23,823 nucleotides of DNA. Origin: an uncultured Ruminococcus sp. GTDB lineage: Bacteria; Bacillota; Clostridia; Oscillospirales; Acutalibacteraceae. Below are positions 8,560 to 15,255 of the stretch, piece after piece. A program made the translations under genes and the position numbers. Under the pieces are notes generated by a model. That model ran no database searches, was not told the origin of the DNA, and saw nothing but the letters and a program-made list of their open reading frames with translations. Position 1 is the first letter of the stretch; the number at the start of each line of letters is the position of its first letter. The stretch is taken from assembly GCA_902762335.1 (NCBI GenBank), contig CACWNZ010000002.1, positions 1 to 23,823 on the forward strand, given 5' to 3'.

Positions 8560-8826
8560 TCAGTCTGCAGTATTATTTATCTGTGACGCCCTTTTTATGA
8601 GCGTCACGGGTGATAGCTGACAAATATATATTCTTTCCTCATCATTTTCTCTGCACAGCACGAAGGACTTCGGCAGTTCGGCGGATACGTTGATTACTCT
8701 GCCGCTTTTTTCAGCCTTTGAAAGATACTCTCTCGTCCTGTGGGACAGCGTGGAGCTCTCAAGGTCGAAAATGCCTATCAGATCGTCCGTTCTTATTATC
8801 GTGTCGTTTCCGAGATGAAGATACAA
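8560..8826 (-). CDS. remB: Extracellular matrix regulator RemB (YaaB, DUF370)
   Basis: RemB/YaaB is a small DUF370 protein found in the recF-gyrB interval of Firmicutes. Its relative RemA is a DNA-binding regulator of matrix genes, and RemB is a regulator of the same kind. The 88 residues start YLHLGNDTIIRTDDLIGIFD, then RTREYLSKAEKSGRVINV and ELPKSFVL, all family hallmarks. The start is TTG at 8824-8826 with GGAGG seven bases upstream, inside the end of recF, leaving a 2-base gap. This implies translational coupling to recF. Confidence 0.92.
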   Translation of the reverse strand: MYLHLGNDTIIRTDDLIGIFDLESSTLSHRTREYLSKAEKSGRVINVSAELPKSFVLCRENDEERIYICQLSPVTLIKRASQINNTAD

Positions 8827-8828
8827 GT

Positions 8829-9914
8829 CTATTCCTCCGCTTTGGTTATTTTTCCGTTATTCATGCGGAATATTGCTTCAGCGCTCTCGGCTCTTTCGCA
8901 GCAGGTTATGAACACCTGCATTCCCTCGAGCCTGTTGAGCAGATAGCTCTGTCTTTTTATATCAAGCTCGCTCAGAACGTCGTCGAGCAGGATAACGGGC
9001 TTTTCGCCCACTCTTTCTCCGGCTTCGGCTGCCTCTGCAAGCTTCATTGCAAGAACGGCGCTTCTCTGCTGTCCCTGAGAACCGAAGCTTCTGGCGTCCT
9101 TATCGTTTATTTTTACTATGAGATCGTCGCGGTGTACCCCCGCAGAGGTATATCCGCAGTAAATATCATCGCTTCTTCTCTGTGTGAGAGACGATGTGAG
9201 AGCCGTCTTTATCTCCTCGGCGCTGCCGCGGCAGACAGTTTTGTACTGTAGTGATAGTCTTTCTCTGCCGCCGGATATACCGTCGTAAAAGCCCTGCGCA
9301 AGCTGAGAGAGCGAGCTGACGTAGCCCTGTCTTTCGACGGCTATTTTGGCGCCCTCTGCCGCAAGTCTTTCGTCCCATATATCAAGCATATCCTCAAGCT
9401 CTCTGTGTCTGGGTATATCCTTGAGCAGGGCGTTTCTTTCGTTGAGCATTCTTTTGTATCGGCTCAGCAATACGGCATAGGCAGGCTTTATCTGACAAAG
9501 CGCGGCATCTATGAAGTTTCTTCGCTCCTCGGGACCGCTTTTTATAAGGCTCAGATGATCCGGCGAAAAAACCACCGCGCAGAAGCTGCCTATTATCTGT
9601 GACATATATTTTTTGGGAACGTCGTTCAGCACGGCTTCTCTTTTTCCGCCGCTTATGGTAATAGCTATGCTCTGCTGCCGTACTGCCGTCTCAAAGCTAA
9701 GGCTTATACGGGCAAATTTTTCTCCGAAGGCAACAAGCTCGCTGTCTTTGGAGCCTCTGAACGAGCGCCCGCCCGTGAAAAGCCATATACACTCAAGAAG
9801 ATTAGTCTTACCCTGAGCATTGTCACCGCAGATTATATTTATTCCTTCGGATGGGAAAAATTCCGTATTTTCAAGATTGCGGTAATTCTCGGTCTTGATA
9901 CTCTTTATCAGCAA
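8829..9914 (-). CDS. recF: DNA replication and repair protein RecF
   Basis: RecF is an SMC-like ATPase that loads RecA on gapped DNA with RecO and RecR. The 361-residue length is normal. Walker A is GDNAQGKT (K36), the ABC signature region is SFGSQGQQR near residue 280, and Walker B is VILLDDVLSELD near 309. The N-terminus LIKSIKTENYRNLE is typical. The start is TTG at 9912-9914, with GAGGTG seven bases upstream lying inside the last codons of rlbA; the gap to rlbA is one base. It is coupled on both sides within the dnaN-rlbA-recF-remB operon. Confidence 0.96.
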   Translation of the reverse strand: MLIKSIKTENYRNLENTEFFPSEGINIICGDNAQGKTNLLECIWLFTGGRSFRGSKDSELVAFGEKFARISLSFETAVRQQSIAITISGGKREAVLNDVPKKYMSQIIGSFCAVVFSPDHLSLIKSGPEERRNFIDAALCQIKPAYAVLLSRYKRMLNERNALLKDIPRHRELEDMLDIWDERLAAEGAKIAVERQGYVSSLSQLAQGFYDGISGGRERLSLQYKTVCRGSAEEIKTALTSSLTQRRSDDIYCGYTSAGVHRDDLIVKINDKDARSFGSQGQQRSAVLAMKLAEAAEAGERVGEKPVILLDDVLSELDIKRQSYLLNRLEGMQVFITCCERAESAEAIFRMNNGKITKAEE

Positions 9915-9915
9915 G

Positions 9916-10134
9916 TCAGCACACCTCGAAGCTTCTGCCGCCGCAGGTCACTTTGTCGGCCGCTCTTATTTTCTTTCCTCTTTGTGTGCATACCTCACCA
10001 TTTACGAGTATTTCCCCGTTCTGTATGGAGAGCTTGGCCTGTCCGCCGGTATCAAATTCCCCCGTAAGCTTGAGCAGGTCGCAGAGTCTTATATATTCTT
10101 CGTTCTCTTTAAGAGATATTTTTTCATCTTTCAT
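9916..10134 (-). CDS. rlbA: S4-domain RNA-binding protein RlbA/YaaA
   Basis: This is the 72-residue S4-domain protein found between dnaN and recF in Firmicutes. S4 domains bind structured RNA, and this member is thought to act in ribosome biology. The motif GGQAKLSIQNGEILVNGEVC followed by RGKKIRAADKV is the S4 core. The ATG lies 11 bases inside the end of dnaN in another frame, with GAGG seven bases upstream, so it is likely translationally coupled to dnaN. Confidence 0.9.
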   Translation of the reverse strand: MKDEKISLKENEEYIRLCDLLKLTGEFDTGGQAKLSIQNGEILVNGEVCTQRGKKIRAADKVTCGGRSFEVC

Positions 10135-11230
10135 TTCTTAACCTCACGGGAAGCACAAGGAATATGAAGCTGTCTCCCTCGCTGGGAAGTATGACCATCG
10201 GGCTGAGGGGGCTGTTCATTTGGATCTTCACCTCGTCTGTGTCGGCGTTTCTCAATGCGTCAAGCATATACTTGTTGTCAAAGCCTATTTCAAGGTCCTC
10301 GCCGTCTATGTCGGCTTCAAATTCATCGTTTGCCTGACCCAGAGGAGTGTTGCACGAGGTCTTTATCATACCGTTTTCAATACGGCATCTTATGGGGCTC
10401 TTCATTCTTTCGTTGAGGAGAAGAGACATTCTGTCTATGGAGTTTATGAACTTTCTTGCGTTTACCCTTATCTCCGTTGAGTGATTCGGCGGGATAGCCG
10501 TTTTATAGTTCATGAACTCTCCCTCTATAAGCCTTGTGATTATAGAATAGTCGCCGATATTGATCACGACGTGTCTGTCGCCTGCCGATATGGTGACGTT
10601 TTCGGTATCGTCGTTTATGAGCTTTTCTACCTCGGAGAGGGATTTTCCCGGGATTATAAAGCTTTTTTCTCCGTCAAAGTCTATATCCTCCTTGCGTATG
10701 GCAAGTCTGTAGCCGTCAACGGATATTATCTTTATGGTTTTGTTTTCTATCTCAAACAGAGATCCCTTGTGAGCGGGCTTTATGTCCTTGTCGGATACCG
10801 CATAGATAGTCTGTCTTATCATGCTTGCAAGGGCTTCTCCGCTTATTGTTATAGGGTCGCTTACCGATACCGTGGGAAGCTCGGGGAACTCGCTGTCCGG
10901 TATTCCGATTATCTTATAGTCGGATTTTCCGCTGGATATATAGACCGTGAGTCTGTCGTCGGTCTCGATGCTTATCTGATCCTCGGGCATTCTCTTTATG
11001 ATCTCCGAGAACAGCTTTGCGGTTATTACCGCTGCCCCCTCTTCATATATCATAGCGTCTATGCTTGTGGTTATGCCTATCTCAAGGTCATAGCCCGTAA
11101 GCTCGAGTCTGCCGTTTTTTGCTTTGACAAGTACGCCCTCGAGCGCGGGCATTGTCGATTTTGAGGACACTGCCCTCATAACATTCAACACCGACTCGGT
11201 AAGCTTTTGTCTGCTGCAGGTGAATTTCAT
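10124..11230 (-). CDS. dnaN: DNA polymerase III beta subunit (sliding clamp)
   Basis: DnaN forms the dimeric ring that tethers DNA polymerase III to DNA. The 368 residues cover the three repeated clamp domains. The N-terminus MKFTCSRQKLTESVLNVMRA, SSKSTMPALEGVLVKA and LTGYDLEIGI are typical, as is the C-terminal VILPSEGDSFIFLVLPVRL. Four residues follow the usual final VRL and overlap the rlbA start. The ATG has GGAA eight bases upstream. The gene is separated from dnaA by 316 bases that hold the origin elements. Confidence 0.97.
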   Translation of the reverse strand: MKFTCSRQKLTESVLNVMRAVSSKSTMPALEGVLVKAKNGRLELTGYDLEIGITTSIDAMIYEEGAAVITAKLFSEIIKRMPEDQISIETDDRLTVYISSGKSDYKIIGIPDSEFPELPTVSVSDPITISGEALASMIRQTIYAVSDKDIKPAHKGSLFEIENKTIKIISVDGYRLAIRKEDIDFDGEKSFIIPGKSLSEVEKLINDDTENVTISAGDRHVVINIGDYSIITRLIEGEFMNYKTAIPPNHSTEIRVNARKFINSIDRMSLLLNERMKSPIRCRIENGMIKTSCNTPLGQANDEFEADIDGEDLEIGFDNKYMLDALRNADTDEVKIQMNSPLSPMVILPSEGDSFIFLVLPVRLRNER

Positions 11231-11261
11231 TTTATCAGTTCCTTTTCGGTTTGGTGTTTTG

Positions 11262-11314
11262 TTTATATATATATATTTCAGTTATAGTAATAGAGGCTGT
11301 TGATTTGTTGATAA
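11262..11314 (-). promoter_or_regulatory. Candidate basal unwinding system: DnaA boxes, trios, AT-rich DUE
   Basis: In the dnaA-to-dnaN direction (minus strand) this reads box TTATCAACA (11306-11314), a second box ending ATCAACA (from 11298), GCCT, then CTATTACTA (11285-11293), then alternating AT (11262-11277). On the opposite strand the triplets are 3'-GAT-AAT-GAT, the DnaA-trio pattern described for B. subtilis, in the same order and orientation. This is a strong match by layout but is untested. Confidence 0.65.
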
Positions 11315-11420
11315 GTCCGATTTTCCCTGTAAATATCCGTCCCCGCGAATTTTCACCGATGTTGAATCGCGTTTTATTGATGTTGAAGTTTTTTGGAAAT
11401 ATTTTTTTATTCAACATCGG

Positions 11421-11458
11421 TGTTGAGTCATGTTGGTGGAATGTTGATAACTTGTTGA
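11421..11458 (+). repeat. Four helically phased TGTTG motifs
   Basis: TGTTGAGTC, TGTTGGTGG, TGTTGATAA and TGTTGAGG begin at 11421, 11431, 11442 and 11453, spaced 10, 11 and 11 bases in the same orientation. This places them on one face of the helix, as for a cooperative protein filament. The first copy also forms an inverted repeat with TCAACA at 11411 (TCAACATCGGTGTTGA). Confidence 0.75.
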
Positions 11459-11546
11459 GGCTCCGGGGTATTTCTTTTCAACCCGAAAAACGGTATTTCA
11501 ACCGGTTTTGTTGAATAGTGGAAAATCTTTCAACTGTATATAAGGG

Positions 11547-12860
11547 TCATCTGTCCCTTATATTCTTTATGATGTCCTCTACTGTGGATCTGAGCTTGGA
11601 GTCCCTCTCCATGTTCTTTTCTATCTGATTTATCGCGTATACGATGGTAGAGTGGTCTCTTCCGCCGAATTCGTCGCCTATGCTCTTCATTGAAAGAGAG
11701 GTTATCTCCCTTACCGCGTAAATGGCTATCTGTCTTGCGTTTGATATGGTGCCGTTCCTCTTTGAAGAGCGTATGTCCTCGCTGGTCACGCCGTAGGTAT
11801 GGGCTACCTCGTCTATTATCTTCTCTACGGTGAGCGGCGGCGGCTGGTCGTTGTTCAGAATGTCTGAGATCGTCTTCTGCGCTACGTTTATGGTTATCTT
11901 TTCTCCGTAGAGCTGATTCTTTGCCTTGAGCTTCTTTACTACGCCCTCAAGCTGTCTTATGTTGGACTTGAGCCTCGTGGCTATGTATTCGGTAACGTCG
12001 TCGGGCAGGTTGAAATCAAGCAGCTCTGCCTTTCTTTTTATTATAGCCATTCTCGTTTCATAGTCGGGGGGCTGAATGTCTGCCAAAAGTCCCGATTCAA
12101 AACGGCTGCGCAGTCTGTCCTCAAGCGTTTTTATCTCCTTGGGCGGGCGGTCAGATGTCAGCACTATCTGACAGTTTGCTTCTCTGAGCGTATTGAAGGT
12201 ATGGAAGAATTCCTCCTGAGTACGCTCCTTGCCGCCTATGAACTGTATATCGTCCATAAGAAGTACGTCGGACTTTCTGTATTTCTGCCTGAATTCGCTC
12301 GTGGTGGCGTTCTGCAGCGACTCGATGAATTCGTTTGTGAAATCATCGCCCTTTACGTAGGTTATGGTCTTTTCGGGGGTGGTGTGCATTATCTCGTTCC
12401 TTATGGCATAAAGAAGGTGAGTTTTGCCGAGTCCCGAGTTGCCGTAAATGAACAGAGGATTGTACGCCTTGCCGGGATTCTGCGCAACGGCAAGAGATGC
12501 CGCGTGGGCAAATTTGTTTGACGACCCTACTATAAAGGTATCAAAGGTATATTCGTAGTCCTCGTCGCTTGCAACGTCGTTTGTGTCGGTATCGGCTTTG
12601 TTCTCCTCCTCGGGTATTATGAAGCAGATCTCTATTCCCTCGCCGAAAACGCTTGCAAAGGCGTCGTTGAGCAGCTTCATATATCCGCGCAGAAGGGTCT
12701 GTCTGTGAAAATCCGCCGGTACCATGAGCGTCGCCTTGCCCTGCGCAAAGTCAAGGCTTACGGGCTCTATTTTGCTTATCCATGTCTTATAGGCTACTTC
12801 GGTCATCTGTGACCTGCAGTATTCGCATATTATGCCCCATGCTTCATTGAATGAATCCAT
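11547..12860 (-). CDS. dnaA: Chromosomal replication initiator DnaA
   Basis: DnaA binds origin boxes, forms an ATP-dependent filament and opens the duplex. The 437 residues show domain I (1-80), a short acidic linker (about 83-105), and the AAA+ domain with Walker A GNSGLGKT (140-147) and Walker B VLLMDDIQF near 200. Domain IV carries the signature GGRDHSTIVYA at 399-409. Compared with the common GGRDHTTV-x-HA, position 404 is Ser instead of Thr and 408 is Tyr instead of His, both in the DNA-recognition segment. The ATG has GGAGGA 11 bases upstream. A promoter lies about 120 bases upstream and overlaps a variant DnaA box, which suggests autoregulation. Confidence 0.98.
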   Translation of the reverse strand: MDSFNEAWGIICEYCRSQMTEVAYKTWISKIEPVSLDFAQGKATLMVPADFHRQTLLRGYMKLLNDAFASVFGEGIEICFIIPEEENKADTDTNDVASDEDYEYTFDTFIVGSSNKFAHAASLAVAQNPGKAYNPLFIYGNSGLGKTHLLYAIRNEIMHTTPEKTITYVKGDDFTNEFIESLQNATTSEFRQKYRKSDVLLMDDIQFIGGKERTQEEFFHTFNTLREANCQIVLTSDRPPKEIKTLEDRLRSRFESGLLADIQPPDYETRMAIIKRKAELLDFNLPDDVTEYIATRLKSNIRQLEGVVKKLKAKNQLYGEKITINVAQKTISDILNNDQPPPLTVEKIIDEVAHTYGVTSEDIRSSKRNGTISNARQIAIYAVREITSLSMKSIGDEFGGRDHSTIVYAINQIEKNMERDSKLRSTVEDIIKNIRDR

Positions 12861-12986
12861 AAATCTTTTATTCCTCCCTGTCAGAATTCTTTGCGGCAGT
12901 ATTTGCCGTTCCGCTTATATGCGGTGCAGCAGCTCTTTTATTGAGCTGATCGTCGTTTACCGCTGATAAACACTTATACAATTATA

Positions 12987-13017
12987 AGTATACCACGTTT
13001 ATAAATAATTTTCAACA
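12987..13017 (-). promoter_or_regulatory. dnaA promoter overlapped by a variant DnaA box
   Basis: On the minus strand, -35 TTGAAA (13010-13015) is separated by 17 bases from -10 TATACT (12987-12992). The 9-mer TTTTCAACA (13009-13017 on the plus strand) covers the -35 box and matches the motif family in the dnaA-dnaN gap. Bound DnaA would block the promoter, consistent with the known autoregulation of dnaA in other bacteria. Confidence 0.75.
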
Positions 13018-13134
13018 TCGATTTTGAGCGCGGTGGAAAAATCCGTATATGCGGAAAGCCGCCTTTTTACTGCAATGGCAGGTATATTATCGGATTATTA
13101 TACTTTTTGTAGAAAAGAAATTTCGGTCAAACGG

Positions 13135-13164
13135 TTGACACGGGAGTATGTTTTGGTTTATAAT
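13135..13164 (+). promoter_or_regulatory. rpmH promoter with consensus -35 and -10
   Basis: TTGACA (13135-13140) and TATAAT (13159-13164) are both perfect housekeeping sigma boxes, with an 18-base spacer. Transcription would start near 13171, giving a leader of about 113 bases before rpmH and probably driving rpmH-rnpA-yidD-yidC-jag. Confidence 0.9.
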
Positions 13165-13283
13165 TCTACAGTGCAAGGTTATAACTTGGATACTACTTAT
13201 GGTACTGCTGCGCAGCTCCGGGGACTGCAAAAAGGCTTTTGGAGCGCGGCATTTGCGTACCCGACCGAAAGGAGGAAACTCTG

Positions 13284-13418
13284 ATGCTGAGAACGTATCA
13301 GCCTAAGAAGCTCCACAGAAAGAAGGAGCACGGCTTTAGAAAGAGAATGTCAACGTCTAACGGACGCAAGGTTCTGTCCCGCAGAAGAGCAAAGGGAAGA
13401 AAGAGACTGACCTATTGA
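13284..13418 (+). CDS. rpmH: 50S ribosomal protein L34
   Basis: This is a 44-residue, very basic protein of the large ribosomal subunit. The sequence begins MLRTYQPKKLHRKKEHGFRK and contains STSNGRKVLSRRRAKGRKRL, the L34 signature. GGAGG lies ten bases before the ATG. L34 is the first gene on the right arm of the origin, as in most bacteria, and is followed by rnpA after 71 bases with no gene. Confidence 0.97.
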   Translation: MLRTYQPKKLHRKKEHGFRKRMSTSNGRKVLSRRRAKGRKRLTY

Positions 13419-13489
13419 TCTGCGCTGCGGATCTCCGGTGTCAATGACAGGCTGACGGTCTGAAATTTGTGTTATTTGGAAGATGAGTT

Positions 13490-13825
13490 ATGAGTGAGAT
13501 CATCACCCTAAAGGATAATAGAGATTTTCGACGTCTTTATAACCGCGGCAGGTCCTTCGCCTCGCCCTTGCTCGTTACTTATATAATGAAAAACAGATGC
13601 AATGAGGTAAGGATAGGCATTACTACGGGTAAAAAGATCGGCAAGGCCGTTATGCGCAACAGATCGCGCAGGATAATAAGAGAGGCTTACAGGGAGCTTG
13701 CGGACAGCATAAGACCGGGCTACGACCTTGTGTTCGTCGCAAGAGCAAGGACTCCCTTTGTAAAAAGCAGCGATATTCTGCGTTCAATGAAAAAAGAGCT
13801 GAAAGATGCGGGTGTCTTGAAATGA
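13490..13825 (+). CDS. rnpA: Ribonuclease P protein component
   Basis: RnpA is the protein partner of the RNase P ribozyme, which removes tRNA 5' leaders. The 111 residues contain the basic RNR motif region KKIGKAVMRNRSRRIIREAYR (about 48-68) and the usual N-terminal LKDNRDFRRLYNRGRSF. GGAAG lies about ten bases upstream of the ATG. The final four bases ATGA overlap the yidD start, so the two are translationally coupled. Confidence 0.97.
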   Translation: MSEIITLKDNRDFRRLYNRGRSFASPLLVTYIMKNRCNEVRIGITTGKKIGKAVMRNRSRRIIREAYRELADSIRPGYDLVFVARARTPFVKSSDILRSMKKELKDAGVLK

Positions 13826-14109
13826 AGCGCCCGCTTATTTGGCTTATAAGGTTTTATCAGAAATACATTTCTTCAAGAACTCCTCCGTCCTGCAGATACT
13901 ACCCCGTATGCTCGGTATACGGGATACAGGCAATAAGCCGCTTCGGCGCGCTTAAGGGTACGCTGCTGACTGCATGGAGGATACTCAGGTGCAACCCGTT
14001 TTCAAGGGGCGGATACGACCCCGTACCCGAAAAGAAAATAAGGCTCCGCTTCAGAAAGGAGCCTAAAAGGATAGATTATCTGAAAAAAAGGGAGCCGAAG
14101 GACAGATAA
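13822..14109 (+). CDS. yidD: Membrane protein insertion efficiency factor YidD
   Basis: YidD is a small membrane-associated protein that assists YidC. The 95 residues hold the conserved cysteines in SCRYYPVCS (C24, C30) and RILRCNPFSRGGYDPVP (C57). An amphipathic N-terminus, LIWLIRFYQKYIS, is typical. It overlaps rnpA by ATGA and precedes yidC by 91 bases. Confidence 0.95.
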   Translation: MKRPLIWLIRFYQKYISSRTPPSCRYYPVCSVYGIQAISRFGALKGTLLTAWRILRCNPFSRGGYDPVPEKKIRLRFRKEPKRIDYLKKREPKDR

Positions 14110-14200
14110 CGGCACTGACCTCGAGTATTTAAGGGATATCTGACGGATATTGCCTTTTTATATATATAAAAGTCGTTTTGGAAGGATAGGTTTTTCGCCA

Positions 14201-15235
14201 ATGATGCAAATTTTTAACCTGATAGGAAGTCTCTTCGGATTTTTGCTCTGGGGTGCCTTCTGTATCGTAAAGAATTTCGGTATTTCTATAATAATATTCA
14301 CTATCATCGTCAAGCTGATCCTGGTGCCGTTCTCAATAAAGCAGCAGAGATCCATGGCGGCAAACGCAAGGTTCCAGAAGAAGCAGAAGGAAATAATGCA
14401 GAGATACGGCAAGGACAGAATGGGCGCGCAGATGGAGATACAGAAGCTCATGCAGAAGGAAAACGTAAGTATGTCTGCGGGCTGTCTGCCTATGATAGCG
14501 CCTATGTTCGTAATGCTCGGAGTTTACTACTCCGTTATAAATCCCCTTACCAATACGCTGCACATAGCTGCCGATAAGGTAAGCTCTGCGCTCAGCAGTC
14601 TCAGCGCCCTGCCCGGACTCGGCACGAGCTTCGGCGGCAATAACTACGGCGAGATATACGTTCTTAAATACTTCAACGTTCTTCAGGATTTCTTCAAGGA
14701 CGGAAACAGCGGCGCTCTTTTTACGGGCTCGGAGGCATCTCAGATAAACGAATTTGCAAGCGGCTTCAATTTCCTCGGCTGGGATCTTCTTGCAACGCCG
14801 GGCACCAGCTCCTTTGCATCTATGATGTGGCTCATTCCCGTGCTCTGCTTCGTAACGTCCGTTGTAAGCATGATAATAATGCAGAAGCTCAACGGCACCG
14901 AAATGAAGGGCTGTATGTTCATATTCATACTTCTTATGCCTCTGTTTACCGCATGGATAGCGTTCAACGTACCCGGCGCGGTAGGCTTCTATTGGATCGC
15001 ATCTACGGTACTCGGCTTCGTTCAGTCGCTTATACTCAATATATACTACAATGCAAGCATTATTGAGGCCCGTGATGAGGGCAGGAGGGTCGTCCTGCGC
15101 AGACAGCAGGAGGCGCAGGTCGCCTATATAGAGGCTCCCGATTACGTCGCGCCCTCACAGATCGGAAAAAAGAAGAAGCCCGATGCCGATGCATATAATA
15201 AAAAGAGTTCTAAACAAAAGAAAAAACGAAGGTAG
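14201..15235 (+). CDS. yidC: Membrane protein insertase YidC/SpoIIIJ/Oxa1 family
   Basis: YidC inserts and folds membrane proteins with or without SecYEG. With an ATG start at 14201 the protein has 344 residues. A first helix near the N-terminus is followed by IIIFTIIVKLILVPFSIKQQ, where K38 is in the place of the hydrophilic-groove positive residue. Then comes a charged coiled-coil hairpin (about 45-85) and CLPMIAPMFVML. A long extracellular loop of about 70 residues, rich in Ser and Gly, precedes the last helices. The tail is very basic. The frame extends to a TTG at 14150, but family alignment favours the ATG pair at 14201/14204. There is no classical lipobox. Confidence 0.93.
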   Translation: MMQIFNLIGSLFGFLLWGAFCIVKNFGISIIIFTIIVKLILVPFSIKQQRSMAANARFQKKQKEIMQRYGKDRMGAQMEIQKLMQKENVSMSAGCLPMIAPMFVMLGVYYSVINPLTNTLHIAADKVSSALSSLSALPGLGTSFGGNNYGEIYVLKYFNVLQDFFKDGNSGALFTGSEASQINEFASGFNFLGWDLLATPGTSSFASMMWLIPVLCFVTSVVSMIIMQKLNGTEMKGCMFIFILLMPLFTAWIAFNVPGAVGFYWIASTVLGFVQSLILNIYYNASIIEARDEGRRVVLRRQQEAQVAYIEAPDYVAPSQIGKKKKPDADAYNKKSSKQKKKRR

Positions 15236-15255
15236 AAATTAGGGGGAAAAGAGAA

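Larger units (their letters stand above)
11231..11546. other. oriC: Chromosomal replication origin (oriC), dnaA-dnaN gap
   Basis: This gene-free gap holds a dense set of short motifs. TGTTGA occurs at 11298, 11306, 11360, 11381, 11421, 11442, 11453 and 11509, and its reverse TCAACA at 11411. Two of the copies extend to TGTTGATAA (11306-11314, 11442-11450), one base from the classical DnaA box TGTGGATAA. Degenerate TTTCAACC or TTTCAACT copies lie near 11476, 11496 and 11528. An AT-rich stretch next to dnaN (11261-11278) can serve as the unwinding site. The position matches the B. subtilis origin. That these are DnaA boxes is inference from position, repetition and likeness. Confidence 0.85.
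12861..13283. other. dnaA-rpmH intergenic region with divergent promoters
   Basis: This 423-base gap has no credible gene. Going rightward it holds the dnaA leader (about 120 bases, with a small CGGCA/TGCCG hairpin), an inverted repeat CTTATACAATTATAAG at 12973-12988, the dnaA promoter with a variant DnaA box, an AT-rich stretch, the rpmH promoter, and an rpmH leader of about 110 bases. An open frame from 13024 crosses it but overlaps rpmH, has no ribosome site and resembles nothing. In Bacillus the matching gap carries the second half of a bipartite origin. Confidence 0.8.

Noticed and set aside
10641..10656. TTTTCCCGGGATTA in dnaN as a Noc-binding site
   Set aside because: Only the CCCGGG core and part of one arm match the known Noc palindrome, and it lies inside coding sequence.
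13024..13284. Open frame of 86 codons across the dnaA-rpmH gap
   Set aside because: It runs through the rpmH promoter and leader, has no ribosome site, overlaps the rpmH start and has no recognisable features.
14150..14200. TTG start giving 17 extra residues to YidC
   Set aside because: There is no ribosome site at proper spacing, and family proteins begin near the ATG pair at 14201.
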